DNA from: Diplonema papillatum
Taxonomy: Eukaryota; Euglenozoa; Diplonemea; Diplonemida; Diplonemidae
Reading direction: 5' to 3'
Length of the DNA: 64,000 bases
NCBI GenBank assembly: GCA_030068145.1
Contig: JAPJBO010000125.1
Span: 1-64,000, forward strand
Shown here piece after piece: positions 1-10,818 of this stretch. Within the stretch, counting starts at the first letter, position 1. The number at the start of each line of letters is the position of its first letter. Both the position numbers and the translations under genes were made by a program. Below the pieces are notes generated by a model. That model saw only the letters and a program-made list of their open reading frames with translations. It was not told where the DNA came from and did no database searches.

Positions 1-480
1 TTTTTTTTTTTTGGTAACTGAGGGGGGAAATGCATGACGCACGACCACAAGCCGGACCAAACTTGTGAGTGTGGGACTGTCCGTTTTTCCGTCGGGACTT
101 ACCCACTAAAACCACCTAACTCAGAGATTCGAGAGATGCAGAGGGTGCTACCCACGGTTCTCACCGTGTACGCGGCGCGATGGAGGGGCCACCCTCCACG
201 CGGGACTTGGCCAGTCCTTGCGCTGTCTGCCGCAGGGGTGCCCGGTGGCTAGCCGGATCTTGCGTCGGAACCCCTGCGCTCGCTGTGGCGCGGCTTGGCG
301 GTCCCCAATTCCGTTTTTCTACGGTCGTTGGGGTACCTGGTGATCGTCCAGTCTGGGCGAGTCCGGTTGAACCGGCAGACTGTGGCAAGGGTACGATCAC
401 GCCGCTCAACTCACTCGGGGAGACACCCTCCACAAGCGACCGGCTTGCGACCGGTCTGGGAGAGTGCCTCGGGTGAGGTT
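1..480. other. No gene recognised
   Basis: The window opens with a T tract. The rest is mixed-composition sequence with several short overlapping open frames on both strands, none with a recognisable motif. Confidence 0.5.
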
Positions 481-1060
481 GCTGCTGCACCTGGGTGTTT
501 TGGGCGCTCTTGCTCAGGCTGGGGTCCTGAGGGCGGGCTTTTTTGGGGCAGTATTTCTCACCCAGGAGTATGGAGCAGGGGGGGTCTTTTCGCTTCAGCC
601 GGGGCGGTGGCTGATGGGCGGCGATTATTATTATTTCTGGGGGGGAGGGAGCCTTTTTCGGGGGGGGCGGTGGTGGCTGGTCGTCCCCCGGGGGGCGCGG
701 TTTTTTCAAGAGTTGTGGGTTGCTCAGTCCCACCGGGGGGTCTTTTCTCTTGAGTGCCTGCGGGTTTGTTTCGGTGCTGGTGCGTTTTTCGGGGGGGGTG
801 GCTCTCGTTTTGGGGGGGTGCCTGCGGGTTTGTTTTTCGGGGGGGGGAGCTCTCGTTTTGGGGGGGGTGCCTGTGGGTTTGTTTCGGATGCTGAGGCGTT
901 TTTCGGGGGGGGGAGCTCTCGTTTTTGGGGGGGTGCCTGTGGGTTTGTTTCGGATGCTGAGGCGGTTTTCGGGGGGGGGGCTCCCGTTTTTGGGGGGGTG
1001 GTTGGCGTTTTTCGGGGGGCTGGGGGGTTTTCGCGGCTGCCTGCAGCTTGAGCGCCTGTG
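480..1060. repeat. G-tract-rich tandem repeat
   Basis: Degenerate units of about 50-67 bp carry runs of seven or more G, separated by TTTTTC or CTCTCGTTTT and the phrase TGCCTGTGGGTTTGTTT. The minus strand reads as proline/lysine-rich low complexity in all frames, so the long open frames here come from the repeat. Several closely spaced G runs could form G-quadruplexes on the plus strand, which is inference. Confidence 0.75.
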
Positions 1061-2510
1061 TGTGTGGATTGGGGCCTTTTGGTAGCCCTTGCTTTTTTGG
1101 TGGGGGTCGGCCTTTTCCGGGGGGATCCAGGGGCTTCGAGGTGGCCGGGGCGGTCTCCCCCTTGCGGACCTGCGGCTTTGGGGTTGGACCGGCCGGTGGC
1201 AGCGGCGGCACGACCGACGAGGATGGCCCATCCTCGACCCCCAACGGGTCCCGCTTGGTCCCCATCGACCGCGGTCTCTGCCTGTACGGCTCGGACGGGG
1301 TTGCCCTCGGGGGTGCGCATCGCCAGCCGTCGCGCGACGACGCTGTGCCCGCCCTGCCTGCTTCGAGTGGCTTGAGGATGGCCTTCCTCGTCGCCTCTGC
1401 CTTTTTTTTTTTAAAGGGGCTCTCGAGAGACAAGGCAGGTAGGGACACAGAACACCATAAGTAAATAAAAATCAAGCAAATGGGAAGCGAACGGAAAGCA
1501 AGCGGATGAGGACGGTGTTCTGTGTTGCTGGGGCCCCGCGCTTGCCTCCTCGACCTGCATGTTGGTGTCGTGTTGGATTGGGGGGTGCTGTGAGGGGCCC
1601 CGGATCCCGCTCCCTGTTGCCCCAGTGCCCGCCCTCGAGTCCGCTTGACTCGGTCCCCTCTTGGGGTTCGCCTTTCCAGCCTGCCTTGGGCGCAGGGGAG
1701 CCACCCGCACTCCCTCTGCCGTTCCGGCCGCGGCGAGCTGGGAGGGCTGGGGTGCTACTGTTTCTTTTGGGGGTGCGGGTGGCACTGGGGGTGTTGCCGT
1801 TGAGGGGGGGACTTCGCCTTCCCGTCGCGTCGCCTTCGGTGGCTCGACGTCAGCCTGCGCACCGTCCGAGGCCGGCATCTCCTCGTCTTCCGGGACGGCT
1901 GCTTGCTTCTCCGGGGGCGTCCGCCCCGGCGCACCCTCCGTGTCCCCAAGGAGGGAGCCACCCTCCCCAGGGACACAGAGAATGCGCTCCTCCGGCGCTG
2001 CTGCGGGCCCTGCCGTCTGTCCGGCCGCCGCTGGTGAGCCCCCCCTAGGGGGCACCGCTGGACTTCCCTCCCTGACCCCCGAAGGCCGGTGCAGGAAGTC
2101 GCTCTGCCTAGCAAAAGGGTGGTAGAGCCGAACCCCTCCGCCCCCCTGGGTGTGTGTGTTGGTGGTGGTGGTGTGCATGCCGGGTGCCCTTGGTCCGGCA
2201 TGCGTGTGGTCGGTCGTGACGGCTGGCCCGCTACAGCTCGCACGTGACCCGGGTGTGTGGCGCTGGGTGGTGAGGGGGGGGACTCGGGGGATCGGCTCTA
2301 CCCCCCCAGTGATCGGCATCACTTCCCCTTGCACCTGCCCCCGAGGGGCAGCTTGGGCGCCGGGCGCTCGTCCCTCATCTCCCTGTTCACCCTGCCCCCC
2401 CTCCTGTGGTTGTTCGTCATTCGGGGGGGGGAGGGGCGGTGGTCCCTGCTCTGCCGGCGCCTGCGGTCCGCCGGGGGCGCCTCCGCCTCCGCCTTCCGGG
2501 GCGCAGCTGA
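1061..2510 (-). other. GC-rich low-complexity open frames, unassigned
   Basis: A long minus-strand frame (about 1411-2763) encodes proline-, glycine- and alanine-rich sequence with no domain I recognise. It begins at a GTG codon inside the neighbouring SINE-like repeat, and other frames are also open, so it is poor evidence for a gene. It could be the low-complexity 5' part of a retroelement or simply stop-poor GC-rich DNA. Around 1400 there is a short T tract. Confidence 0.25.
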
Positions 2511-2514
2511 GTTC

Positions 2515-3012
2515 GGACGAAGCAAAGTTCGCACGAAGCTGAGTTCTGGTGAAGCAAAGTTCGGTTCTCGTAGCAAGTTTGGCCTGTGATGGCAAGCTCG
2601 GCCGCCCGACTCCGTTTCCCGGGGTGACCCAAATACCGCGAGATACTGAGAAACTCCGCCAAAAACGCAATTTTCGGGCACATTTGACCCCGAAACGCAA
2701 CAAACCTCGAAAACAATCTTCGACCGGAAAAATGTCATGGGCGGGGTTCGAACCCGGACTCACCGGCCTGAAGGCCGGCGCCCGGTCACTCTGCCACCCG
2801 CATACCTTCTGCGAGGAAAAAAAAAAGCTTGCCCGGCTCTTTCCAAAAACAAAACACTTTTTTCATGAAGAAAAGCCGGGTTGGCTCGAATAGAGGCTAT
2901 TCACATTGCATATTCATAGGACCTCCAGTCTCGAATGAAGAAAAGCCGGGTTGGCTCGAATAGAGGCTATTCACATTGCATGTTCATAGGACCTCCAGTC
3001 TCGAAAAATTCA
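2515..3012 (-). mobile_element. SINE-like element copy S1 (tRNA-derived head)
   Basis: Read on the minus strand this has a leader, a tRNA-like head (2733-2806) and a conserved body ending in short repeats of the type GAACTTTGCTTC (about 2515-2580). The head has a good B box (GGTTCGAACCC) and an A-box-like TGGCAGAGTG. The leader carries a tandem duplication of about 70 bp (2867-3004). It matches copy S4 at 57225-58160, which lies in the opposite orientation. The tRNA-like stems contain mismatches, so I read it as tRNA-derived and not as a working tRNA gene. Confidence 0.75.
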
Positions 3013-3394
3013 ATAGGGTCCCCTACAGAAATCCACTAAGTAGCCTATAACAGTCCAGGTGTCCAGGATTGGTCGGGTTTGCAGCACAGGTTTGTAATGT
3101 TTTTGTGCACTTCCTTCAACCTGTTTTATGCATCTAACGGGAATGAGGATAACACGCCCCCAACGATGCTGACTCCAAACTTACACAGGTACTGCTTTGA
3201 TGAATGCATTTCCAGGGGTCACCGCAAGGAGGTTTCCCCAAACTTTAAAAGGAAGAATTCGACATACTGTACTCACACTCTTGTTGCTTTCCCAGTTTTG
3301 TTGTATCATTGCTTCATCGATTCATTGCTTCATCTATTTGTCACTTCGTCGTGCTTTGCATTTCTTTGTTGCCTTCTTGTGCAGCACCTGGACC
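3013..3394. other. No gene recognised
   Basis: Unique-looking moderately AT-rich sequence. Short open frames carry no motif I recognise. Confidence 0.4.
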
Positions 3395-4500
3395 CTAGTG
3401 CAATGCAAACAACACACCTTTCGTTCTGCCACTGTTTGTTGGTGCTGTTGATGCTGTTGATGCTGTTGATGCTGTTGGTGCTGTTGGTGCTGTTGGTGCT
3501 GTTGGTGCTGTTGTTAAACTTGGGCAGTATGTGTTTGTTTCTGCTTCCTGGCTCCTGCTGACACTCCTCCAGCTGCTGCTCGTCTTGCTTCTGCCCCCCT
3601 TGCTGCAGTTCATCCTCATCTTCTGCTTCTCTATCTGCTGCCCCTGCTGCCAGCTGCTACCGCCCCTCCTAGCTGATGCAGCTGCTGCTGCTCCTCTATC
3701 TGCTGCCCCTCTAGCTGCTGCTCCTCCAGCTGCACTCATCTTGCTTCGTCCCTCTTTGCGGCTCCTCTAGCTGCTGCTCCTCTAGCTGCTCCTGTCTTGC
3801 CTCCAGTAGTTGCTCATCTTGCTTCCCTCTTGCTGCTGCTCGAGCTGCTGCTCATCTTGCTTCTTTCTCTCTTGCAGTAGCTTTTCCTCCTGCTTCTGCT
3901 CCTCTATCTGCTGCCCCTCTAGCTGTTCTATCCTCTAGCTGCTGTGCATCTTGCTTCTTTCTGTCTTGCAGCTCTTCCTCCTGCTTCTGCTCCTCTTTCT
4001 GTTGCCCCTTTAGCTGTTCTAACCTCTAGCTGCTGCTCCTCTAGCTGCTGCTCCTCCAGCTGCTATTCATCTTGCTTCTTCCTTCTTTGCTGCTCCTCGA
4101 GCTGCTGCTCATCTTGCTCCTGCTCATCTTCCTTCTTCCCCTCTTGCTGTAGCTCTTCCTCCTGCTTCTGCTCCTCTTATCTGCTGTCCCTCTAGTTGTT
4201 CTAGCCTCTAGCTGCTGCTCCTCTAGCTGCTCCTGTCTTGCCTCTAGTGGCTGCTCGTCTTGCTTCTTCCCTCTTGCTGCTGCTCCTCGAGCTGCAGCTC
4301 TTCCTCCTGCTTCTGCTCCTCTGTCTGCTGCCCTTTTAGCTGTTCTATCACCTAGCTGCTGCTCCTCTAGTTGCTGCTCATCTTGCTCCTGCTCTCTTGC
4401 TTCTTCCCATCTTGCTGCAGCTCTTCCTCCTGATTCTGCTCCTCTATCTGCTGCCCCTCTAGCTGTTTTATCTTCTAGCTGCTGCTCCTCTGTCTGCTGC
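3395..4500. repeat. CTG/CTC-rich simple-sequence region
   Basis: It begins with about ten 9-bp units of CTGTTGATG or CTGTTGGTG (about 3439-3511) and continues as degenerate CTGCTGCTC/CTAGCTGCTG sequence. The minus strand reads as glutamine/arginine/serine-rich low complexity. I do not call a protein from it. Confidence 0.75.
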
Positions 4501-5560
4501 TGCTGGGTACGAGAACGACTGCAAATGTCCATAACACCTTTCTTTTTTTCCTTCAAGGACAGCAGATGACCGCAGAACGGTGCCAGAATGACAGCCAATG
4601 TCCAAGGAGCGGCGCCAGAACGACTGCAGATCGCCAGAGATCGCCCCCAGAATGACAGCCAATGACCAGCAAGCGGCACTAGAATGACTGCCTATGACCA
4701 ATGAACGGCGCTAGAATGACCACAAATGCCAACAAAGAGTTACACCTGAATGACGGACCAAGAGCGGCGCTAGAACGACTGCAATGGCCAAACTGCGCAA
4801 CGAGAACGACTGCAACTGGCTGGAGATCGCCCAGGAAGGACAGCCAATGACCAACGAGCGGTACGAGAATGACAGCGAACGGCCATAGAGCGGTACCAGA
4901 ACGACTGTGCCAGAATGCCAGCAAATGGCCAAGGAGCGGCGCCAGAACGACTCCCAATGACCAAAGAATGCCGCTAGAACGACTACAAATGCCCATAGAG
5001 CCTGAATGACGGCGGTCGGCCAAAGAGCGGCGATAGAACGACTGCAAATGTCCAAAGAACGGCGCTTGAACGACTGCAAATTGCCCAAGAGCAGCGCCAG
5101 CATGACTGAAAATGGCCAAACTGCGGCGCGAGAACGACTGCAACAGGCTGGAGACCGCCCAGGAATGACAGCCAATGACCAAAGAGCGGCACCAGAATGA
5201 CAGTGAACAGCCACAGAGTGGTACGAGAACGACTGCAAATGTCTAAATCACCTTGCTTGAGGGACGGCAAATGACCGCAGAACGGTGCCAGACTGACAGC
5301 CAATGACCAGCAAGCGGCACCAGAATGACTGCCGACGACCAAAGAACGGAGCTAGAATGACCACAAATGCCCAAAGAGCCGCGCCTGAATGACAGCGAAC
5401 CGCCAAAGAGCGGTACTAGAGCGACTGCAAATGTCCAAAGCACCTTTGTTTGAAGGACGGCAAATGACTGCAGAACGACTGCCAATCGCCAGAGATCGTC
5501 CCAAGAATGACAGCCAATGAATGACCAGCAAGCGGCACCAGAATTAACGAACAGCGTGAC
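4500..5560. repeat. Degenerate ~32-bp minisatellite, copy 1
   Basis: Units near 32 bp carry the phrase AGAACGACTGCAAATG followed by CCAAAGAGCGGCGC. Many substitutions and higher-order blocks are visible. The same array, with different internal expansion, is at 30320-31515. Open frames across it (minus strand) are repeat shadows. Confidence 0.8.
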
Positions 5561-6149
5561 ACGTGAATGGTATCGTTTGGCTGAACAGGAAACTGTCCAA
5601 ACCTGTCAAAGAATCCTGATCAATCATCAGGCAAAGACAGTTGGATAAACAACAAAGACTGCCTGCGTCGGCCGCGCTTGCAGCGCGTTTCCGAGGAACA
5701 CCACGAGGAGGTGCAGGTCAGATTTTTGTCCCTCATGTCAAAAACAAGCAATGAGCCATCGTCTGGACTTCGAAGCGGAGGATGATGAGGAATATCCTTT
5801 GTGTGACTCTTGATCCCTTTGAAGAGTTTCCTGCAGTTCACAGGGCCACCTTGCCAAAGGAGCTCTCAACAATGCAATGAGTGCCCCTGATGTCGAAATG
5901 GGGAAGAAGTTCCGATCTTCGAAAGAACGTTTTTCGTCTGTACTTCGAATTCCTGTGAGGGTTTCTTCAGATGCATCGGTCAAAACCATCATCAAATTGA
6001 GCACGCACACCGCTCTCTGCACTTGTTCACTTAATCGCAAAAAAATGGCATACTTCATTGTTTCCGGTGGGCGCCAAAACAACTGGCAGTGAACCTCGTC
6101 ATCCCGCCATCTTTTATTTTGGTGTCATGTTCTTCCAGTTGTTTTTATT
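5560..6149. repeat. Duplicated block, unique part, copy 1 (left flank of Crypton-like element)
   Basis: Nearly identical to about 31516-32110, with scattered single-base differences. Both copies hold the same short open frames (for example a 73-residue minus-strand frame at 5620-5841), but none is recognisable. In this copy the block is interrupted at 6149 by the Crypton-like element and resumes at 8156. Confidence 0.85.
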
Positions 6150-6287
6150 GGGAAAAATAAATTCCCTCTGGTGGAAATGGCTTGCGGAGCGTGACGATAA
6201 ATTTCGTTTATTTTTTGACAGGATTCCGTTGTGTTTACACAGGCCGGACAAATAAACGAATTTATTTTTTTCCGATCTCGGAATTTA

Positions 6288-6436
6288 TTTTGCGCCGCCA
6301 GCTATTTTCAGTCGAAACAAATAAATGAAATTTATTGTCCCTAGGGAAATAAATTCGTTTATTTTTCCGACTGAAAATAGCTGGCGGCGAAATAAATTCG
6401 TTTATTTTTCCGACTGAAAATAGCTGGCGGCGCAAA
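6288..6436. repeat. Inverted and direct repeats in Crypton-like 5' region
   Basis: The phrase GCCGCCAGCTATTTTCAGTC (about 6292-6311) recurs in inverted orientation twice downstream as GACTGAAAATAGCTGGCGGC, each preceded by AAATTCGTTTATTTTTCC. They may be recombinase-binding or hairpin-forming sites; that role is inference. Related but diverged sequence is in the 43.8-kb copy. Confidence 0.8.
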
Positions 6437-6603
6437 ATAAGGTCGTAGGCAGAAATCTGTAGGGGAGACCCCTCGCAAAATTTTTTTTCTCCCTGTGGTG
6501 AGTGAAATCGCGTGTTTTGAGCTCGTTTTGAGTCTAATTCATCCTTTCTGATCCTGCCAACTGTGAAAACAGCCCAAGGACAGAGGAAGAAATCAAAATC
6601 CCG

Positions 6604-7692
6604 ATGCCGTCGAAGCGCCAGCGCGAGGCAGATGACATTCTGAAGAACGCCAAGGTGCCTGCAAAAAGTGCACCTGTGTACGAGGCGGAGTGGGAAGCGT
6701 TCGCAACGTTTGCCAAAATCAAAACGAGGAAGCCGTCAAAAACTGACTTTGTCCTGTACCTGGACAAATTGCACGAGTCACAGAAGGGCTCGTCGGTCGC
6801 GAGTATACTTTCTCGCTTGGCATCGACATACTACCAAAAGTATAGCCAGAAGCTTGCAGTTGAGTACCCTGAGTTGTACGATCTTGCGCGCAGCTTCCGC
6901 AGCGGCGAGAAGCCGAAGCAATCTCCTGGGCTGTCCAAGGAAGACGCCATTGCATTCATGGAGAGTGAGCCGGAGGAAGACGACAACAAGTGGTATCATC
7001 TGGTGAGACAAGCGACACTGGCGCTCCAGTGGTGTGGAAGCCTCCGTGCAAATGAAGTGCTGACAATCTCTCCCGAAGACGTGATCCCACGTGTAACCCC
7101 AGCAAGAGAGAAATACTTGAAGGTGGTGTTTACACCCAGCAAGCAGAGGGGTGAAGTGGTCCGCGACTTCTTCCTCATTCGTGACGGGCCGTTTTACTCG
7201 ACCGTCTCCGCGTATACCAATGCAAGGGCCGAGTTCCACATCCGTTCCAACGGCAGGTTCCTTGTAACAGGATCCAAGAAGGGCCTCACGAACGAGCCTC
7301 TTGGTATCAACCAAGTGTACACGGTCACAAGGTACATGGCTAAAGTCCTGAAAAAACCGATCGGTCCGGCGGGCATTGATGTCACATCACATGGCGTACG
7401 GCGGGGTGCAGCACAGTCTGCGGCAGACCAGGGAGCCTCACAGGCTCAGATCCAGGCTATGCTCAACCACGCCACGTCATCTGCTGCAAACCAGTACGTT
7501 TCATCGTCAGTGGCTATCAAGAACTCGACCGCAACACTTGTCAGCAGCGCTCATCCAACAGTCCTACCCAGCACGACAGCACCTGTGCAGTCCTTCATGC
7601 AAGCGCCCATGCAAGCAGCATCGTATGTTGTGAACTACAACGTCAACCTGCCGGGACTCCCCCAGTTGCAGCAGAACAACCAGGCACATTGA
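6604..7692 (+). CDS. Tyrosine recombinase, Crypton-like
   Basis: This 362-residue protein is expected to cut and rejoin DNA through a phosphotyrosine intermediate to move the element. The C-terminal YR catalytic set is visible: Arg148 in GSLRANEV, a candidate Lys180 in TPSKQRG, His263 and Arg266 in SHGVRRG, His289 in LNHA, and nucleophile Tyr298 in ANQYVS. The N-terminal ~110 residues look like the helical core-binding domain. A glutamine/alanine-rich tail follows the catalytic part. The ATG start is the first in frame after the AT-rich 5' repeats. The frame is intact and all catalytic residues are kept, so the gene may be active. It is the only gene of its element. It differs from the YR genes of Y1-Y3 in having no gag or RT next to it. 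Confidence 0.88.
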   Translation: MPSKRQREADDILKNAKVPAKSAPVYEAEWEAFATFAKIKTRKPSKTDFVLYLDKLHESQKGSSVASILSRLASTYYQKYSQKLAVEYPELYDLARSFRSGEKPKQSPGLSKEDAIAFMESEPEEDDNKWYHLVRQATLALQWCGSLRANEVLTISPEDVIPRVTPAREKYLKVVFTPSKQRGEVVRDFFLIRDGPFYSTVSAYTNARAEFHIRSNGRFLVTGSKKGLTNEPLGINQVYTVTRYMAKVLKKPIGPAGIDVTSHGVRRGAAQSAADQGASQAQIQAMLNHATSSAANQYVSSSVAIKNSTATLVSSAHPTVLPSTTAPVQSFMQAPMQAASYVVNYNVNLPGLPQLQQNNQAH

Positions 7693-7719
7693 TCTGTGAC
7701 CTGTCACTTACAACAACTC

Positions 7720-7905
7720 CACTCCTACACAACGTTCTGCTACGCAATGTCTCAGACACACAACGTTCTGCCGCGCACATTTGCTACGCAACGTTCTGCT
7801 AAACACCAACGTAACTGCAATGCAATATGCTCAACGTCTTACACAACGTTCTGCCGTGCACATTTGCTACGCAACGTTCTGCTAGACACCAACATAACTG
7901 CAAAG
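7720..7905. repeat. Short tandem repeat with CAACGTTCTGC
   Basis: The phrase ACACAACGTTCTGC followed by GCACATTTGCTACGCAACG occurs in two diverged copies (about 7758-7815 and 7848-7890), just after the recombinase stop codon. It is within the Crypton-like element. Confidence 0.6.
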
Positions 7906-7955
7906 CAGTATGGTTTTCTTTCCATCCTCGGGAATTTAGTTTTCCCAATAAAATC

Positions 7956-8152
7956 ATTTATTCGGCAATAATTTCCGCCAATTTTGCCTCGGTGTCGGTT
8001 TTAGTCCCTCGGGAGGCCCTCGGGGGGGTTTGCAACCCCTCGCCACTCGCTCCGCTCGTGGCTCGGGGTTGCAAACCCCCCCTCGGGCCTCCCTCGGGAC
8101 TAAAACCGACACCTCGACAAAATAAACGGAAATTATCTTGCCGAATAAATGC
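7956..8152. repeat. Large near-perfect inverted repeat at Crypton-like 3' end
   Basis: Two arms of about 83-85 bp (about 7956-8038 and 8066-8150) are near-exact reverse complements, including GTGTCGGTTTTAGTCCCTCG and its complement. They enclose a GC-rich loop of roughly 27 bp. The 43.8-kb relative has lost the left arm and keeps the right arm. Confidence 0.88.
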
Positions 8153-8155
8153 TTA

Positions 8156-8330
8156 TTATTACCTTTTTTGTCGTTTCAATTTGAATGGTTTCAACTTCTT
8201 CTTGCTCGAGTCGGGCCTCCCATAGATGAGAGGCCCCCTTTCCTGGACAAGACGGCCGCCTTCTTTCAAAGGTTCGGGATTCACGAGGGGGCCCGCTAGG
8301 GCCACCGAGTGCGGGTTTGCGGGGGTTTGC
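8156..8330. repeat. Duplicated block, right flank of the Crypton-like insertion
   Basis: Sequence from ATTACCTTTTTTGTCG to the phrase GCGGGTTTGCGGG matches 32110-32277. The match stops at the GGGTTTGC motif in both copies. Confidence 0.85.
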
Positions 8331-8616
8331 GGCCAACCACGCCTCCACAGAACTGCCGGTTCTGTGCATGATGGGGGGGGCGGCTTTTTGTGGGGGGTGG
8401 GGGTTTTTTTTTTTAAGGTTGAGAATGAACCTGGTAGGGGTTGGTTGTTTATGATATGCAGGCAAAGTGCAAAACACCAATGAGCAGGGTACAAACAAAA
8501 AGGTTCAAATATGAATTAAATGCGCTTCTGTGGGCCAGTTCCCCGGCGGCACAGTGAGGCATCAATCAACGGATGATGTTGAGATGCATTGAAGAAACGT
8601 AAGGACGTAAGGTTGG
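8331..8616. repeat. Repeat R1, copy a
   Basis: About 286 bp containing a G run, a T run, AAGGTTGAGAATGAACCTGG and GGATGATGTTGAGATG. It is nearly identical to 9352-9636; a shorter part is at 10819-10999. Confidence 0.85.
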
Positions 8617-8619
8617 TAC

Positions 8620-9018
8620 GACGTAAAATCTATTGTAGACTCTTTCAACAGAGAGAATCTATTTTCGAGAAAACATTCGAACCAAAACATTCGCGATATC
8701 GTGAGCCTCATCGAGGAAAAGTTGTGGTTTGAACCGAAATTCTTGAACAAATATCTTACAGTAGAAGTGTCGAGCGAGAAAAAGGTAGGTGGTAGTCCTG
8801 TATCTGTAGCGAGTAATCCAGTGGCAAAGGCTGCGGGAGGAAAACACGGAAAAGGAAGTAAGGCGCCGGAAAGCGAAGTACCGAAAGGAAGTAAAACATC
8901 GAAAGGGAAAGGCGGAAAAGGAAGTAAGGGCGGAAGCAAGGGCGGAAAAGGAAGCAAAGGAGGAAAAGGAAGTAGAGGTGGAAGCAAAGGCGTAAGCAAG
9001 GGCGAGAAACCCCAGTAG
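8620..9018 (+). pseudogene. Truncated copy of AT-rich unknown gene with Lys/Gly/Ser-rich tail
   Basis: From GACGTAAAATCTATTG onward this matches the 3' part of the gene at 9661-10817, so it is a 5'-truncated duplicate joined directly to repeat R1a. The conserved part includes SLIEEKLWFEPKFLNKYL. It then has its own longer tail of repeated Gly-Ser-Lys-Gly-Gly units, ending with a stop at about 9018. The tail is expanded relative to the other copy. Function unknown. Confidence 0.65.
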
Positions 9019-9351
9019 ATTAACCCCGGCTCACAACCGAAGAAATTTAGAACTCCATCTAGAGTTCTAAGCTCTTTTTTCTCGTTGAAACGAACAATTA
9101 AGTGCGAGGTTTACCTGATGAATATCAGGCCCGCCCCGGTCGGGGCGTGCCTGCTCGCCCTTGCCGCGCGCTTCGAGTTGGGGGCTTCCGAGCCTGCCCC
9201 TCTTCGCCGGCGCGCCCCCCTGTGTGGAGTTGGTGACATGTGCTTGGAACTTTGTTATTCAGCTGTCCGGAAGTATCAAAATGTAATGGGCATACTCGTC
9301 GATGCCTTCATCGACGCTGACCGTCGCGGCCAGCGTGATGGCCACGACGGC
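9019..9351. other. No gene recognised
   Basis: AT-rich sequence with the small inverted repeat TTTAGAACTCCATCTAGAGTTCTAA (about 9049-9073), then a sharp switch to GC-rich sequence. No coding signal that I trust. Confidence 0.5.
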
Positions 9352-9636
9352 GGCCAACCACGCCTCCACAGAACTGCCGGTTCTGTGCATGATGGGGGGG
9401 GCGGCTTTTTGTGGGGGGTGGGGTTTTTTTTTTTAAGGTTGAGAATGAACCTGGTAGGGGTTGGTTGTTTATGATATGCGGGCAAAGTGCAAAGCACCAA
9501 TGAGCAGGATATAAACAAAAAGGTTCAAATATGAATTAAATGCGCTTCTGTGGGCCGGTTCCCCGGCGGCACAGTGAGGCATCAATCAACGGATGATGTT
9601 GAGATGCATTGAATAAACGTAAGGACGTAAGGTTGG
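9352..9636. repeat. Repeat R1, copy b
   Basis: Second copy of the ~285-bp repeat, about 1,020 bp downstream of copy a, ending at the same TAAGGTTGG phrase. Together with copy a it brackets a unit that looks tandemly duplicated. Confidence 0.85.
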
Positions 9637-9660
9637 CCCAAAGGAGAACTCACAGGAAGT

Positions 9661-10817
9661 ATGTCACTTGATGACATTGTAGGCTTGATCAAGCACTTTC
9701 TGTATGGTCTCACATCTAATACTAAAATTTTTCAGTATCTTTGGTACGACATCAACTCGAACACCATCGATTATGAAGTTTCGAAGACCTACTTGGACGC
9801 ACACCACGAAAGTGATGTTGCTGACACAGGAAGGGAAATTCTCGAAGGAGAACTGAGGAAAGTCGTAAATGAGTTAGAAGATAAGACATCACTGTTTCAT
9901 TTTTCTAGTTTCCCAAGAACATCAGTTAAACCGGGTTCACCTCTAGCACACTGCTTCGGCAATAGCTACTCGTGGTCCCAGTTTATCCTGAACAACAATC
10001 TTATTTGTGTGTCCATGGACGAAGAAAACGTTTATCTGGTTTCTGACATAGGATCTGGAGAGAAGAAGAAAGATGAGGTTTTAATCTTGCAAAATATACC
10101 AAACGTTACTCGAATCCCGCATTAGCTTGTGTAAGCTTTCGCAACAAAGTCTCCGAGACTTTTTGCGAACTGTATCCAGAATGCGAATACGAAATCATAA
10201 CTGAAAACAACGGCATGCCGTACATTAGTTACAACGAAATTGGTAGTAACCAAATCATGAACAACGTGTTCATGCATGTGGTTACTACCATTACCGATTT
10301 TGACTTCAGTACAGCCGTACGATATGGATCTTCGGGTAATGTTCTTGTTAGTTTAGCTGATATGTACTTTGGATTCTGTTACAATCTTGCTGATAACTTC
10401 AGCGATGATGAAATCAAGAACAACAAGAAAGAATGTCAGCGTAAACTTAACGACAAGATGAAGAACGAGTTGTATGAGAGATTTTCCAGTGGATATATTA
10501 ACCAATTTTCTTTGATTTTCAAACCCAATGGATGGACAAAACGAGAATATATTGACGTAAAATCTATTGTAGACTCTTTCAACAGAGAGAATCTATTTTC
10601 GAGAAAACATTCGAACCAAAACATTCGCGATATCGTGAGCCTCATCGAGGAAAAGTTGTGGTTTGAACCGAAATTCTTGAACAAATATCTTACAGTAGAA
10701 GTGTCGAGCGAGAAAAAGGTAGGTGGTAGTCGTGTATCTGTAGCGAGTAATCCAGTGGCAAAGGCTGCGGGAGGAAAACACGGAAAAGGAAGCAAGGCGC
10801 CGGAAGGCGAAGGTGGA
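9661..10817 (+). pseudogene. AT-rich gene of unknown function, one frameshift
   Basis: Two open frames, 9661-10125 and 10215-10829, read as one protein split by a frameshift near 10120-10135, because the frame of the second stays open upstream of its first ATG and continues the coding pattern. The product would be about 385 residues, with no domain I recognise. Its C-terminus turns Lys/Gly-rich (GKHGKGSKAPEGEG) and is cut by repeat R1c, so the natural end is probably lost; copy 8620-9018 shows a longer tail. Base composition is clearly more AT-rich than the flanks. It could be of viral or organellar origin, or a foreign host gene; I cannot decide. Confidence 0.55.
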
Positions 10818-10818
10818 G

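Larger units (their letters stand above)
6150..8155 (+). mobile_element. Crypton-like YR DNA transposon, full-length copy
   Basis: The block at 31516-32277 reads straight through the point where this copy is interrupted, giving an empty site and placing the element at about 6150-8155. It is flanked by TTATT on both sides (6145-6149 and 8156-8160). It holds one tyrosine-recombinase gene and no reverse transcriptase, which is the Crypton plan. The 5' region has inverted and direct repeats; the 3' end has a large inverted repeat. A shorter relative with matching ends lies at 43764-44725. Confidence 0.85.
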
